Assembly: GCF_003945595.2 (NCBI RefSeq) | Contig: NW_024104320.1 | Coordinates: 1,657,365 to 1,721,364 of the forward strand | DNA: 64,000 bases | Origin: Pipra filicauda | Taxonomy: Eukaryota; Chordata; Aves; Passeriformes; Pipridae | Direction of reading: 5' to 3' | In this document: one piece after another, positions 10,397 to 24,880 of the stretch | Numbering within the stretch: position 1 is the first letter of the stretch | How the letters are laid out: each line of letters starts with the position of its first letter | Translations under genes and position numbers: made by a program | The notes under the pieces: generated by a model | What the model was told of the DNA's origin: nothing | The model's input: the letters and a program-made list of their open reading frames with translations, nothing else | The model's database searches: none

Positions 10397-13293
10397 ACTG
10401 GTTAGATGGCTTCTTTTGGTCAAAATTTTCTTTGTCACATGATGATAATACCAGTGTTTTCTCCTTACATTTATCGGCTTCCACTCCCACTGTTTGACAG
10501 ATCTCCAATTGTTATAGATTTATCTAAATAAGAGAGGAACATGATGCTTATTTTAGCTCTTGAGAAATTACCTGTAGCCAGGAGTGTTAGTGTCGAAAAA
10601 GTTCTCAAATAGCAGCTCGGTCTCTTGCACCTCAGCTCAAGGTTATATCAGTCTCTACACTTGGGTGTGGAGAGGGATTTTCCTGTTAAATTTGTTTTGC
10701 ATGGGATTGAGGTCCACTTTCTACATTTCACCTTTATAAATTCTCTAAATGTTTCCAGGAGCTAGGATGGCATCAGTAGATTTGCTGACTTCTTCAGCTG
10801 ATTTTCAGGTTGTTCTTCTTTTGGACTTCAGGCCAGATTTGTTGTCAGGGACTGCGGCTGGTGATACGGGAGAGTGAGTAGAGTAGATACATTGGGGATG
10901 TAACACCTGTTCTAGTTTCTGCAATCGAATGGACCTGTTGAACATCCTTCCAGACTTCTGCACGTTTCCATCCAGGTAAAGGAAAAGCAAGGAGTTTGTT
11001 TCTCCTTTCAGAAACTTAGACTTCACTTTCAGAATTCGTCACACTTCACAGAACCTGTTAAATAAGCAGTGGCAATGTAACTAATGACTGCACTGTGATG
11101 GGTGACCACATAGCTCAAGGCTGATGAAGCTTTATCATCTTTGGTGGTGTTGTCTTAACAATTTTTGTAGATGCAGTTTCCTGGATCTTAGAGAGAAACA
11201 GAGAAGAAACCCCTGTCAGCAAGACTCTCATAATTTGGTTTCATGGCACAGATCTGTTGGAGATCATGGATTACCTGAGGGCAAAGGCAAGATGCCATCT
11301 CTTTTGCTGACCAGCGCTAAAGTGAGTGGGGCACACACTTTACTGTGGGCTTGGAGGTACCTGCTAATAACAGACTATAGCAGCTGTGCCATCCTGCACC
11401 AAGAAGGAATATGCTACAGGGACAAAGAGCTTTTTACGTTTAACATTAGTGATTGCACAAGAATGTGAAATGTGACATGGTGCAAACAGCCTCATTAATT
11501 TTAAGATGAAGCTTGGTAAATTATGTAATTGAAAGCTGTCATTGTGCTGCTCCTGTTTGTCTTTGCTTGCTGCACAACTCGCTGTGGCTTGATCTGAATC
11601 ACACATCCAGGAGAGTCCGAACACGTTTGGCCTGGCTGGCCCAGACACAGCAACTCTTCATTACCAGGGCAGAACGAGCCTGTGTCTGACACAGATTAAG
11701 GTAGATAAATATTCTGAGGAAGGAGAGCTTCTGCATCTCAGGTGAAGGAGGAGCAGGTAATGCTGTCACCTCAAGGGAAAGGCTTAAAAGCTCTTTGATT
11801 CTTGCAGAGAAGAAATGGAGAGCTGGAGATAGAAATCATTGCCTTGGGGATGGGGAGGAAGGAAGATGGGGATGGAGGAAGCAGAGAGGGAGTTCAAAGG
11901 ACACCTTTTATGATGATCCTAAGCAGAGTTAGCTATAAGGCAAGTGCAGCCTTACAATTAGGCAAGCTTTGCTAGTCTGTTGCTGTGGTCTTCCACCTCT
12001 GGGAGGCACACAGAGCTCCTGCTATGGAAAAAGAGTCCCATCAAGAGTTAGCGCAACTTCTGACCCTAACTGTTCACAAGGTGTGTGCACCTGAGGCCTT
12101 TATTCCTTTTATCTCTATCTTTCATTTTTTTTTGTTTTGTTTTAGTCGGTAAGGACTATGGTCTAAAAGTTACAGGGGAAGACTGCAGGGAAGGGTGGTC
12201 AGTCTGTCATGGTGGAGTGAGTGATGGCAACGGTGCGAAGGAGGCGGGCGGGACTTTTACTTGCATTATGGTATTTTCCATATGTTATATGAATTTAGAA
12301 ATTTAAGAATGCTTTAGGATGGACCCAGAATTTCTACTGTAATAACTGTAACAATAAACTGTAATATAACTGAGATTTTATGCTGACTGACAAACCTTTG
12401 AGGTTTCTAAACAGATTTGTTCATTGAATGATTTCCTCTGGCATAAATACGCACATGTCCCCAAGGCTGAACAGCAATCTGCCATCTAGAGAAGGGATTT
12501 CAGGCCTGGGGTGGATCCAGAGGGCTCTGCCTGGCTGTCCTGAGACCTCCACGATTGAACAGGGAGGGTACAGCCTTGAAAGCACTTGTGATCCATCCAT
12601 GATTTCACCCCAGAAAAGCAGATCTACCTGAGAACGATTGTGCAAGAAGACATCTGAATGCCATATACCTAAAGGAAATATTTCAGGAAGTCTGGAGAGG
12701 GGTAAGTGGAGCAGAATGAAAGCTACACGGGTTATCTATGTGGTGATTTTTTTTTCTGTAAGCTTAACCCTGATGTACAAACTTTCTATTCTTTGACATA
12801 CTGAAGCCATTAATGATGGTCTTTTAAAAATTCTGACCATGAGTAAGTAATATTTATAATTTTATTACCACAGGTTACATTTTACCTGGGAATCTCACTA
12901 AATAGCCTCATAAATAGGTTTACTGCTGATTCTCCGTGCCTGTCAAGACCTGTACAGGTTTCAAATATAGTAATTAACAGTAATGCTGCCAGGTATGAGT
13001 CCTCTTTACTGGGGAGGTGGTAGGCAGACAGTCTGCCAGCCCCTTTCATGCAGGAGGCTGTAGGCTACAGCCAGAGGAATGTCTCAGCAGTGAATGACTG
13101 ACCCTTCATTCAGTGATCACCCTAACTCCTCCTAATTGAGGTTAATGCCAGAAGCATTGACACCTTGATGTTAACTCATTAGTGCCTGGAGGCTACTGGA
13201 GATTGTTGACAGCTCAGTTAAAACACTCATAAAATCAAATTTAAAGGGAGTGTTTGACACCACGACCAATTAAGATATATTTGCATGGATAAC

Positions 13294-13318
13294 ATATATA
13301 TATATGTATATATATATT
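13294..13318. repeat. AT/TA dinucleotide repeat
   Basis: Alternating AT interrupted by a single G, self-complementary, and able to extrude as a cruciform. Confidence 0.9.
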
Positions 13319-14859
13319 TACCTTTGCTTTTTGAAAATGTATCAAGACAATGCCATTTCCTTGTACCCTTTATAACTTAAATGATTCTATGATCAAATGT
13401 GTATTTAATTGCTGGGAAGTGCACTAATGATTCTATGAGTGTTACCTGAGCAAGGGCTGGTTGTGCAATGCACTCGATTACTAAGAAATGGTTCCTGCCA
13501 TGAGTAATTTAGTGGTTACACAGGCAGGGCCAGCCAAACTTTGGACAAAGTGTTAATCTCATTTTATGCGTGGAGACAACATTTACACAAGGGTTCTTGT
13601 CATGGGAGCTGAAACTAAGAGCTATCAACTGTCTCATCAATGTATATTTTGTGGTGGCTTTGTCAGATGAGTAGATTCATGCTTTGTTCTCCAGGTGGAA
13701 TTTTCACCATGCAGTATTTCCTGCCCAATCCTTTCTTATATGAAGTGAAAAGAAAGCACAGGATGTGGCAAGTTAGTTTCTAAGTTATTCCTGTTTTGAA
13801 CCTGAGCTGTGGCTCTCCATGATCAAACCAACTAGTCCTGCATGGACTACACAGGAGGAGGATGCTGTGCCTTATATGAATTATATGATTTATTACAGCT
13901 GAATGATGGCCAACCTGTGTATCTTTAGCCATGTATCACTAAAAAGCATTTCTCCTGTTCCAGTTCAAGTTCTTGTCTGGGAGAGACCAAGTAGTGGTAG
14001 GGCATAGAGGCTCACATTTTAGTGCCTTCTCAGGCAACCTTCTGCAGGTTACCCCATTTCATCCTTAAGTGGTATAACAGAATTCCAGAGAACCACTCTT
14101 CCCATCCACTTTGGACATTTTTTTTTCTTTCCTGCTTGATCTCTGAGGCCCAAGGCGTGAATATTTTTTCTTCTGGTTGTGTGGAGGTCCTGGAATGGGC
14201 TTTTATAGTCTTGGTGTCTGATCATCTCTACACTGTGCTTAGAGACAGGGATGCCAGTGAGACATTTAAGAGCAGACACCTCCCAAAAGTTCCCTGGGTA
14301 ATGTCTGCTCAGTGCAGATGACCTTTTGTGGGGCACCTCACCCTACAGTGAGGAGTAGATTGCCATGGAAGTTACACCCCTGCTGCCTTATTCTTCAGGA
14401 AACTTCCTTAAACATTCATTTTTTTTTCATTTACTTTTCCTACCTCCTTTTCGTGACCTCCATTTATTTAAAGTATCCACACCCATACAGTTAATGCCCC
14501 TTCAGACAGTCACTTCAAATACTGTTGACAGTGGCTACTTTTCATGTCCTGTTTTAGTCACTGTTTAGCTAAGCCATTCATTTCAGCTCCTTTAATCTTT
14601 CCTCATAAATCAACCTCTCCAGTCACTCAATTGTCTTTTTTCCACAACTACCTGAATCTTTTAACAAACACTGGAAAGGCTTATGATTATTTACCCCACC
14701 CCACTCCCCGAGGTCCAGCAGAGACTTACAATTTCTTTGCCATATGTTAGCAATGACTGTTGCTTCAGCATCAAACAGGACCAGCACCATTACCTGTGAA
14801 GAAAAGTTGACTTTCTCTCTGGAGTTTCAGTCACAAGTATCCTGCTGCTCAGTATTTCA

Positions 14860-14925
14860 CTTACTACCCCTCATCTACGCCAACTGAGGCATAGAATATA
14901 GCAATTTCTGAATGTCAGAGTAGGG
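14860..14925 (-). mobile_element. Possible MIR-like SINE fragment
   Basis: Plus-strand CCCTCATCTACGCCAACTGAGGCATAGAA resembles the reverse complement of the MIR stretch that normally reads ACTGAGGCACAGAGAGG. It is short and weak. Confidence 0.3.
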
Positions 14926-16070
14926 AAGCATTTCTGCATGGGGAAAACAGGATCATGGGGAACAGTATCAGCATCTCTTGCTGGCTGGTTGTGTTTCCAG
15001 CTTTACAGATACAGAGGCCTGGGGCCTTAAGGATTACTGATACTGCATAATATAAACAACAAAGCAAATCCTACTAGATCCCTGTCAAAGATATTTAACT
15101 AAATTCCTAACCCATGAGCCCACCCTGGGCCATCTCTTATCTATGAAAGCCATCTCACAGCTGCCTGCAAAGCCTCTGGAGGCTGGTTAATCCAAGAAGA
15201 TGGACCCTTGGTGTCAGTGCCTTCAGGGGAAGGAGCAAAGGCAGGAGGGCAGAGTCTTGGAGGTCCCTTTGATGGGTGTCACTCCATTTCGGTGGAGCCG
15301 AAGCCTCAGGGAGGGGAAGAAAGCTGGTATGCAGCTCCATCTGGAGTCCAGCAAACTTGTTCCCTAGCTGGTCAAAAGTTGCCCCAGCCTGGATGCTCAT
15401 AGCTTGCAGAGACCAGGAGATAACATATCAAAGACCAGGCTGTAGATGGGACTTGAAGACTTGGACTATTTAGTCCCCGGATCATATGTATTTGCTTCAA
15501 GATTTGATTAAATTCTTGCAGTATGCCTTTAGAATTAAAAAATATCTCTTGGAATGGGCAAGACATTACTTTTTTACAAGGGTACATGAAAAATTAGAAA
15601 AAAAATACCAGTTTGTGAAAGGGCAACCCCCTAATACATCTCTTTCTCCTTTTCCTTATCAGCAAGCATTGCCTCTTTATTTTTGACCAAGCATGGCCCT
15701 GTGGAGGGGCAGTGGCCTAAGGCCAAGAGGCTTTCTGCTTAACCCTGATTAATCACCAGCTCTTTGGGCAGTCACCGGGCTTCCTCCTGCCTTGTGTAGT
15801 TAGACCCCATGTCCTGGGGCTGTTTGCTCAGCATCTGGCAGGAGAGAACAGCAGCCTCACCACCTCCTGTGGAGTTTAGGTTTATGCATGAGTGCAGACA
15901 TGATCACACAGATATGATGAGTCCTTGCTTTCAGTGCCTACAGTTGTTGTTGAACTTTATTGACATGAAGCTTCGGAAAGATCAGGTGTCAAGCTCCTGC
16001 CTGACACGTCCATTGTTGTCACTCAGTCATGAATTCAATGACTGTCTCATGTTTATCTTTGTTTGTTTTG

Positions 16071-16095
16071 TTTCTTCTTATAATATAAGAAGAAA
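16071..16095. repeat. Perfect 11-bp inverted repeat, 3-nt loop
   Basis: TTTCTTCTTAT at 16071-16081 pairs perfectly with ATAAGAAGAAA at 16085-16095. It is purine/pyrimidine-segregated and AT-rich, and no terminator role is evident. Confidence 0.9.
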
Positions 16096-16153
16096 TAATA
16101 CTTATGAATAATACTATGAAAAATAACTAATATTAAAGTCTTTTCCCCTCTAC

Positions 16154-16167
16154 TTTTTTTTTTTTTT
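16154..16167. repeat. Poly(T) run of 14
   Basis: Homopolymer in an AT-rich region. No element is recognised on either side. Confidence 0.9.
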
Positions 16168-19100
16168 GTAGTGAAAAAAAAATCATCTGGGGTTTATCCC
16201 AGGACTACATAGTAACACACATTTTTTAACGTGCTGTATATTGATCAAAGGTTCTGACTTCTGCTGTGTGAAAGCTGTACCTGATTCCCACAAGGAAAAA
16301 AGGTAGATTTTCTCCTCTGTGCTATTAGAAATGATCAAAACTTTCTGCAGATGCCTTGGGTATCAGTGAAGAATGAAGTATAGGATGTTGGTGTTGTGTT
16401 GTGGCTCTCTTTTGAGAGGATTGAGCCCCCTAGTAAATTGGACTTGGAACGCATGTAATGTAAATTTTCTGTCAGATATTTCTTAGCCAGTTACAGTATT
16501 AACAAACAAATGGATTTTCTTTCATTCCTTACCTCATCATTCTTTGTCCTCCAAGTTGTGCTTAATTAAATATGAAGGTGCCTCTGACAGTAAAGAAAAT
16601 TAAATGGGGAGGGCACAGATACTGATTTGTACTTTCTGCTTTTCTTTCCTTCCTGTTCCCATTCAGCCTTGTCAGGGTAGTGATTTTCTCTTAAGCAACA
16701 CTTAGACATATGCATATGTTTGCATTTAATTTCCAGATGGGGAGGCAGGCCTCTAATAACTGTGTGAGCTGCTGCTTTACAGATCTGGATGGCTGACTGA
16801 CTTACCTTCCTTTTGCAGCTGGCCAAGAAACTGTGCCTGTACCTCGGGATGCCGACACACTCATGGCTGAGCCAGGCTTTTGGCCTCTAAAGCTAGACTG
16901 GTGCAAAAAATGATTTACCTCTCCCAGTCTGCAAAAAGCTTCACCTCCTCTTTACACATGTGAGGCTCTTGATTTCAAGTTCACACAAACTGCTTTGCTT
17001 TTTGGCATGACCACTCTTTGTAAATTTGTTTCCTGAAGTCTTGAGCAGATTTTATTCAAGGAAATGTATTTCATCATTAGCACTGACATTTTGGTTAGGG
17101 CAAAAATATTTTCCTGAGTGAAGGGACTTGTAATGACTCCTCTCTGTTTCTCTGGAAGTGCTCCTCTGCAGACCTCCTGGAAAGGAACAGTGTGTCTGCA
17201 GCTGTGTCTCAGGTATCTTGTCCTGGCTTGGTGAGTTGTGTTTTCCTGAGGGACCTTACTGAGAAAGTTGTAGATCTCAGCATAGCTGGGTCGAACCTAC
17301 TTTGAAGTTCAAGACTTAAAGGTTTGGACTAGCAAGCTGGAGCGTGAGTAGAGGGGTGGAGTATTGAGTGCACAGACGTATTGATCTGAATAGGAATGCA
17401 TTTGCAAATAGGTATGTTATTAAACATTCTCTAATGCTGACCAGATGTAGCCGTCTACAGTATAATCAGCTACATATGGACTAGATACGTTGGCCTCCCT
17501 TTGTAGTCAGTATATGAAAAGAAAAAGACATTTCTAGGTTGCAGTTCATCTCATTTGAAGTAGATATCTCGGGTAGCTTACAAGTGTTTGTTTGTCTCTG
17601 ACTAGATCAGATGTGAATATCTGCATTGTTGACACCTAAAGTTAGGTTAGATAGTTCTTACCTTGAGTGTGTTTGCTACACATTGACATATTTTAAAAAA
17701 CTATTTGTCATTACTTTCCTAAGTCTTCAAACCTCATGATGCCTAAATGAATTCTAGTGCCTTGTTGATTCTAAATTTACTAAATTGCTTCAAATCTTTT
17801 CTTTTTATGAAACTTATTAGTCTTTGACAGTTTCCTGTCTTATTACCAGAAAAGTAAAAAATTAGGTATGTAGTTCAATAATATTTGATTTGGGTAAATA
17901 ATGTCTCTTCTGAAGAGTTCTTAGTGTTCTGTGGGTTTGAACCCAGTTTTGCAGGATGGGATTCAGCTTTTGATTGTGATACTGAATGTAGTTGTCCAGA
18001 GATATCAAAGCTCTTGGTGTAGCCAAGGAAACTTATTTTTGTACTGACTAGATATGTAGAGCTCAGTAGCCCATATATACACATATAGTGATATTTTAGA
18101 CAATTGGGTTTATTTATAGATCCTGCCTAATATTTACACAATCTGCCTTTGATGTTTCAGCCTAAGGCCTTTCAAAAGCACTCAACAGTCATATTTAACC
18201 GGATCATGGGTATTTGACCAGCTGAATTATTCTTGGATCAGTGCTGACAATAATGGGAGCTCACACACCGAATACCCATGTGGACATTTATATGTTGACT
18301 CCCCAGCTTCTTGTTACTGTGCAAAGAAAAAACTCTGGGAAGGGTTTGTCTTTGAGGGACACAGTGGTCCTAATATAGTTTTCTTGCTCTGGCAGCTGTC
18401 TCTGTAGAGAACAGCAAGAATGCAAGAGAGAAGCTAGTGTTGCTATTTATTTCTTGTTTTTACCCATCTTTGAACACAACAGATCCCAAAAATGGACATG
18501 GCAGCACTATCCTTCTTAACGCACAGAAAAACGTTTCTCTATTTTGAGACATCAGAAGATGTCCTTCTGAAGGGCATTTCCTTTTGCCAGTTAGTGTTAA
18601 AAGAAAATCTTTCCTAATCTTTTATTTCAGTGGAAACTTACCTATCTCAGAAGCCAGGGTTTGGCATTAGAGCTAGAGTCTACAACATTGAAAACATGAT
18701 GATTTCCAGACAGAAATGCTTTAAACCAACACAAGAATAACAGCTTGTCTCAGAGTCAAAACTCCTGGTGATGTTTATGCACTCTAGTAATGGAGAATGC
18801 TCCCACAGGTCTGGTTCTATCAGCTCTGTATGGTGTTTGTCCACATGGAAGCAGCTGGGGTGACACGAGCAGAGCCATGAGTACCTCCACACCCCTCCTG
18901 CCTTCTGACTGCCCAGCTATCCTGTGTGTACCCTGGCAGCCCAGTTCAAACACAGGAGGCCCTGCCTCATTTGGAGTACATGCTATGGCCAAGCCCACAA
19001 GGAGCTGCTTCCTTGGACAACCTGTGTCACCTGAGGAAGGGACAAGGGCCCCCTCAGTGGAGTGCACACCTCTAGTAACACAGGGAAACTCTCCTCTCCA

Positions 19101-22100
19101 ACAAAGCAGAGGGTTTAGTGCCTGCAGCTTCCAACTAGACCCGTGGTTTGGGAGGCTCTCCAGGGACTACCCAGCCCTGATCTTGGCAAAAGCCTACACA
19201 GCCTAATTACAGCCTTTTCCAGCTGGCTCCAAACCCACCAGAACCATCTGCCAGTGGATGTGTTGCAGCGTGCCATGCTTGGCTACTCCACTGTCCCTGC
19301 CCCATGGAGGTGTCCTGGGAGTTTCTGGTGTTGATTCAGTGCCCACTGGTAGGAAATCCCTGTGTCAGGGGAAACACCCCCAACTTGCAGATCCCAGCAT
19401 GTTCTACTCTCTTTGTGTCTCTCAGGCAGCACAGAGGGCAGGGGTTGAGTCTGAATATGTCAAGGAGGTAGCTATGACCTGAGGCATCCCTTGCACTTGA
19501 CAGTCAGTTTGGACATTTAACTCTGTTCTGGAGAGAGTCCCCATGGGCTGCACTTGTGCAATGAAAACATTCCCTGGCCCTAAGGGCAAGTGGCAAGGCA
19601 TGGCCCACATCTGAATAGAGAAACTCTCTATACTCAAAGTAGCTGCAGTGAAAAGTCCCTGGCTGTGCTGTCCCCTGGGCCATGCCAGGGTGTAGAACAG
19701 GCCAAAATATCTCTGGAAATTTTGTTAGTCACAACATGTGTGCAATTGCAAAGCAGTGCTTGGTCCCTTTTTTTTTATTAATATAGATGTGTCCTGGACT
19801 TGAACTTCAGATCAAGGAGTTTTATTGATCATTATTCTTCCAGTACCTCTTTGTTTATTCTTCAGTCTTTCTGGGATAACAGGATATGGCATTCATGAGC
19901 CTGGCATGCTTAGAAACATCCCTGCTCCAAATCAGCACAGCTTTCCTGCCAAAAAGGGCTATGGGACTGCAAAAAAATCTGTTACAGGGGAAGTATTGAA
20001 GTATTGAGACTGTCTGGCTCTTGTGTGGTGGAGAGTGAGTCTGGCATTGGCCAGGGAATGGCCAGGGAACTCTGAAATTTGGCTGCCCTGATAGTAGGAG
20101 AGCAAGAGACAGACAGAGGAGAGGGCTGTACCCTGGCACTGCAGGGGAAGTTGCCCCATTTTTTGGTCTTGGGCTGTTCTCAAATATTTTTGTCCAGTTA
20201 TTTGTTTCTGTTGCAAAACAAAGCAAAACTAGCTAATACCATTTCCTTCCACACCCAGGACACTGCTGCTCCATTTACCTCTGTCTGGTGCATTCAGGGC
20301 AGGGGGTTGTGTTCTCTCTGATACTAATGATTTTGTCCATGATTTCTCAGCTTATTTGGAAGGCTAAAAAGAAGTTGTTGGACCACATCCACCATTAATT
20401 AGATTGGCAGTGGAAACCAAGTTGGGCTAATTTGATAACTTTGAAAAATACAGACTCCTCAGACCAGTGTTTCCTTTGGACATTCTAGTAGCATTTAACT
20501 CATTTTTTTAATTACCCTGCCAACTCTTTATTAAATGTTCCCAGTTGAGTTTGAACTCTGATTTGCTTTGAAGGTGCTTGGGATCAGATCCCACAGCCAG
20601 AAAAGCTGGAGCATTTCTAATCATTAACAGAGAATGACTCTGAAAGGGGCTTTGGGACTCAGAAATAGGGAGGTATTTGAGTAACCTTTCTAGTCAAGGT
20701 TTGAATCCCTTCATAGGTAACAGCTATTGCAGGGAGAAAGTCCAAACTCCCTGAACATGGTGGGCAGAGCAGGTCAGTAAGAGAGGATGTCTTGTCCAAG
20801 CGAGTCCTAGGACCTGCTGCAAACAGGTCAACAGGTTTTGAGTCAGGTCTCAGATGATTCTGTTCTGCAATAAACATAGAGGAACAGCAGTAATTGCAGA
20901 CCATGGTGCTCATTTTGGTCACCATGATATTATTATAACTGATCCCCAATCCACAAACACACCCTTTTTCCTTTGCTTGCCCAGCAGCTCTTATGAATCA
21001 AACATGCTGTTGAAAGGGAGTTGCAGATAATGTGGTTTCCCTGAGCCTTTCAAACATGTTATAAAACCAGAGGAGCCAAAGTAATCATCATTATTAGTAA
21101 GCAGACTTGAGCCTGAGTCTGAATCTGCTGTGAGTATAAACAACTTGCATTCGTGTGTGCATCCTCCCTGCCTTTAGTGACGAGTGCTTCACTGTGAGAT
21201 TAAGGGTTGAAGGCTCCAAGATAATAATTTCAGCTGTGTGCCTCTTAGTGCTTTAAAGCCCATAGAATATCAGAATATTTATTGCTGTGACTTAGTTGCA
21301 AGCTCCCTGGAGTGGATAAGGGTTGCAGACCTCATGATAAATAGCACACGCTATTATTTAGCAAATGATAATGCAGACCACAGAAAAGTAGGGAGAGAGG
21401 AAAATATATTCCCAAGGGCTGATAACTAATGTAAAGAGCCAAGAAATAGTTTAGAGTGGGAGGGAATTTCCCCAGCTTCCCTCCTCCCTGGATAAGTCAC
21501 TGCCTTACGGATGCGCTGCACAGGGCCCATCACTGATCCCTCCAGCACCAAAGTTACTCCTGGCAGGAGTTCAGAACATACAGATTCACAAAGCCCTGTA
21601 GGCAGAGCAGACCTGATGTGTTCCAGCCCCAGCTGGAAGGTGATATAGCCTATATTCAAAGCAGATGAAAGGGCTTGTGGCTAAAGCTTAACTGGTTTTT
21701 TACAAGGCTTCTCTGATGCCTCTGTGCCATCTGCTCTGTACACAGGGGAGGTATTTTACCAGACTATTTCCCTTTCACCCCTTCCCAGTCAGTCCCTTTC
21801 CAGAGACCTAAAAAATCCTCCATCTTTTTTCACCCAACCAACAAGGACATATCTGTGCTAGAAATCTCCCTTTACCTGGGATATGCCCTCCTGGAGGAGT
21901 CACATTCCCTGACCACAAGCAGAAATGTGCCATTGCAGAGGATGAGGCACATGGAACATGATGTCAGAGGGTGGTGGGTGAGCCCTACTGGAATCAGGAT
22001 CACTCGGTGAGGTATTAAACATGAGTGTGTACAGACAGCACTGTTCTGATGAGTGTTGTGCCAAATTATGCCAGTCCTTGAGGCAGGGTTTGTGCAGCTG

Positions 22101-24754
22101 GTAAGTGGTTGGGGTAAGCCAAGGGCTGGGGTGACCCACAGCCTCTTTTCCTTTTTATGGCCTTAGACAGAGGCAGTTGGAATGTGGATGATGCCAACCA
22201 GCTGTATCTGCCACTCACAGTCTGGGATGGGGAAAGGGATGGGCATAGTGAATTCCTGGTGAATGAGTAGTAAGGGATGAGAAGGAAGAATGAGAGCGGC
22301 AAGCCTTGAGACATGATGGGTCTGTAGTGGATGAGGCACCTTCCCTGTCATGCCTGCAGGAAATCTGTGCCTAATTCATCTCTGCATGACCTGCATTAGA
22401 GGTTGGTCTTTTTTGATACAGAGAATCTGTTTATTCATCCCCAGTCCTGGCCCAGTGGAACACAAACTCGTGGTGTGTCGTGGGTCATTACAGGGTGATG
22501 TTGTCTGTCTTACGGTGATGGAAAATGCCTACCTCATGCAGGACCACTGTGGTTAGTCCACAGGTAAAATCTGGAGAGTCTGGAGACAGAGTGTGACAAT
22601 GCCTAATGGCTTCAGATGTTACTTTGGGGTAGGAGGTAGAAAATTATGATCATGAAGGGTAAGGCTTTGCTTGCAATGGAATTTGATTTTTCTTTCAGTT
22701 GTGAGAAATACAGGCTGTCGAGGATCAGACATACAGTCATTACACTTCTGAAAGACAAGGATTAGAACTACAGCCTTGGGCTCATAGGGTGAGAATTAAA
22801 GTTTCCTGTGTGATTATATGGAAACTGCAGTAAAACACACATAAAACCAAATTACGGGTCATGCGTTTCAGATGCTGGAAAGGGAGAAATGATGGATAGC
22901 CTGTGGCAAAATCCAATGCATGTACGTGTGACTGCAAAAGATCAGAAGAAGGCATAAGCATCTGATTTAGAATACTTGTACTGCAGAGGCAGATTCGTAG
23001 CATATGTTGAGAGCTTATATGGAACAGACCATGCAATATGTGATACCACACGCAGAGAGCCAACACTCTGGAAACTTCCTTCTCCTGGGAAAAAGATCAT
23101 GGAGCAACATTTATTTTTAAGAGGCACCCTCATGTTTTACATATTCCTGCTTTCTGTCATGATATTTGATAGCATTGCATTTCATCACTTGGAGACACAA
23201 TGCTTGGGAAGACAGGCTTGGAGAGTACCTGTGCTCTGCTCAAACCCATTTCTCTGCAGCTTCGTGCCATACTAGTCCCATTATTTGGCCACTGTGTGTT
23301 CTGAGAGCAAACTGTGTGTAGTTGGGCTAAGCTAATGAAGTATATCCTGAGAGAGGTGCACTGGAGGAGGATGTTGTGGATTCATAGACACAAGGAGCAG
23401 ATCAGTGATGTGATCACAAATAGCAAGTCCAACCCTTCTTCCTGAGTTCAAAAATAAGTTTACATGGAAACTACACTTTTAACCTCCCATGTGCTCAAAT
23501 CAGAGCAGCAATGCCATGATTAAACCTACTTCTCACCCTGATTCCTTACACATAACCCAGGGGACCTGGCTGTCCTGCCTGTGTCCTTCCTCTGCTCTTC
23601 CTGACAGCCCTTTTTATGAGCAGACTGGAGTGCTGTGCATCAGCCTCTGACTGTGGGTGAGCAGAAGCCTCAGATAGTTACCTACCCTCTTGCTGGAGTG
23701 GAGGTGATTGGTGGAGGCACATCCCTACCAGCCAAGAATCTCTCATCTGTGGGGACACACAGATCCTTCTGTCAACATCTCCTTCATGCTGAATAAAACA
23801 CCATTTGGGTGAGGCCAGGGGGAGCAACCCTCCTTCTTCAGATCCTTTTTCCAGTGACTAGGGGCTGCTTCCAGGTATTGAACATGCAGCCAAGGCTTCT
23901 TACCTCTCTCTGCTGACACCACCACTCATCATCCTCCTGAAGCATAGCTGGGGGAAACAGGGGTTTGCTGGCTACTTTCCAGCCAACAGATGCATGTTCC
24001 CCTCCAGAGAAGCAGCTCTGGTCCTAGGGAGATGGCCTGATGCAACGACATTTAGGGAAAGACCTAAGGCACAGCAGCAGAACTGTGAGGAAGGGATCAT
24101 TGCTGGGATAAGAACAGTGAAAAGGCTACAGGAAGGGAAATGGCAATAGCAATGAGAGACATGATTGGCAATGAGAGGAAGGTGGGGCTGATGGAAAGAG
24201 AATGAAAGAGAGAACTCTAAGAGGAGCAGTTCAATCACTCTGTAGATAATATAGGATATTTGAGCCAAGATTTCTTTTTTTTTTATATTCTAGCTCTGAT
24301 CCATGAGTTACTGCAGAAGAATTGTTTTATTGTTGTGTGGCTGACTTTTCCCATTTATGAACCAGATAATGGCCATTAGCAACCCTACAGCAGGTGAGGG
24401 TACCTTCAGATCCTAGCCTGGAAGTGTTGACACGACCATTATTGATAGACATGTGGAGACAGGCTGTCTCGGTGAATACTTCTGCAAAAATCTTCTTGAG
24501 TCTCTAAATTTGGCAGGTCCTAGAGCACTACACCAAACCTGAAGCACTTTCAAAAGGTCTGACACTGGTACTTGTGCCCTTAACTGTTCTGCCACCTCAT
24601 GAAAAGTTTTGCAATGTCTGGTAACATAGAGGATGTGAGGGAAGGGAGCAGGAGAGCTCTGAGCATATCCTTAAGGACCAACCACCCATAGGATTTGTCT
24701 GCAGCTCCAAAAGTACAAGGGAGGTCTCTGCCTGCCTCAGTGTAGGAGACCTGG

Positions 24755-24880
24755 GCAGACCTTAGACAAGTCAATTTATGTCAATTGTTCTCTCTCTGCT
24801 TCAGCTGTGTATTTAAAAAATGAAATGTGAGGATACTTTGCAGAGGAGTGATGAAGGTAAATAAGGTAAAGAGCAGGATG
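24755..24880 (+). mobile_element. MIR-like ancient SINE fragment
   Basis: GACCTTAGACAAGTCAATTTATG corresponds to the MIR core GACCTTGGGCAAGTCACTTAA. It is followed by CTCTCTCTGCTTCAG, a 'TTTAAAAAATGAAATG' equivalent of TGTAAAATGGG, and AGGATACT. The order matches MIR, with high divergence. Confidence 0.55.

Noticed and set aside
18790..19206. 138-codon plus-strand open frame
   Set aside because: Stop-poor because the block is GC-rich; overlapping minus-strand frame is equally open, and no domain is seen.
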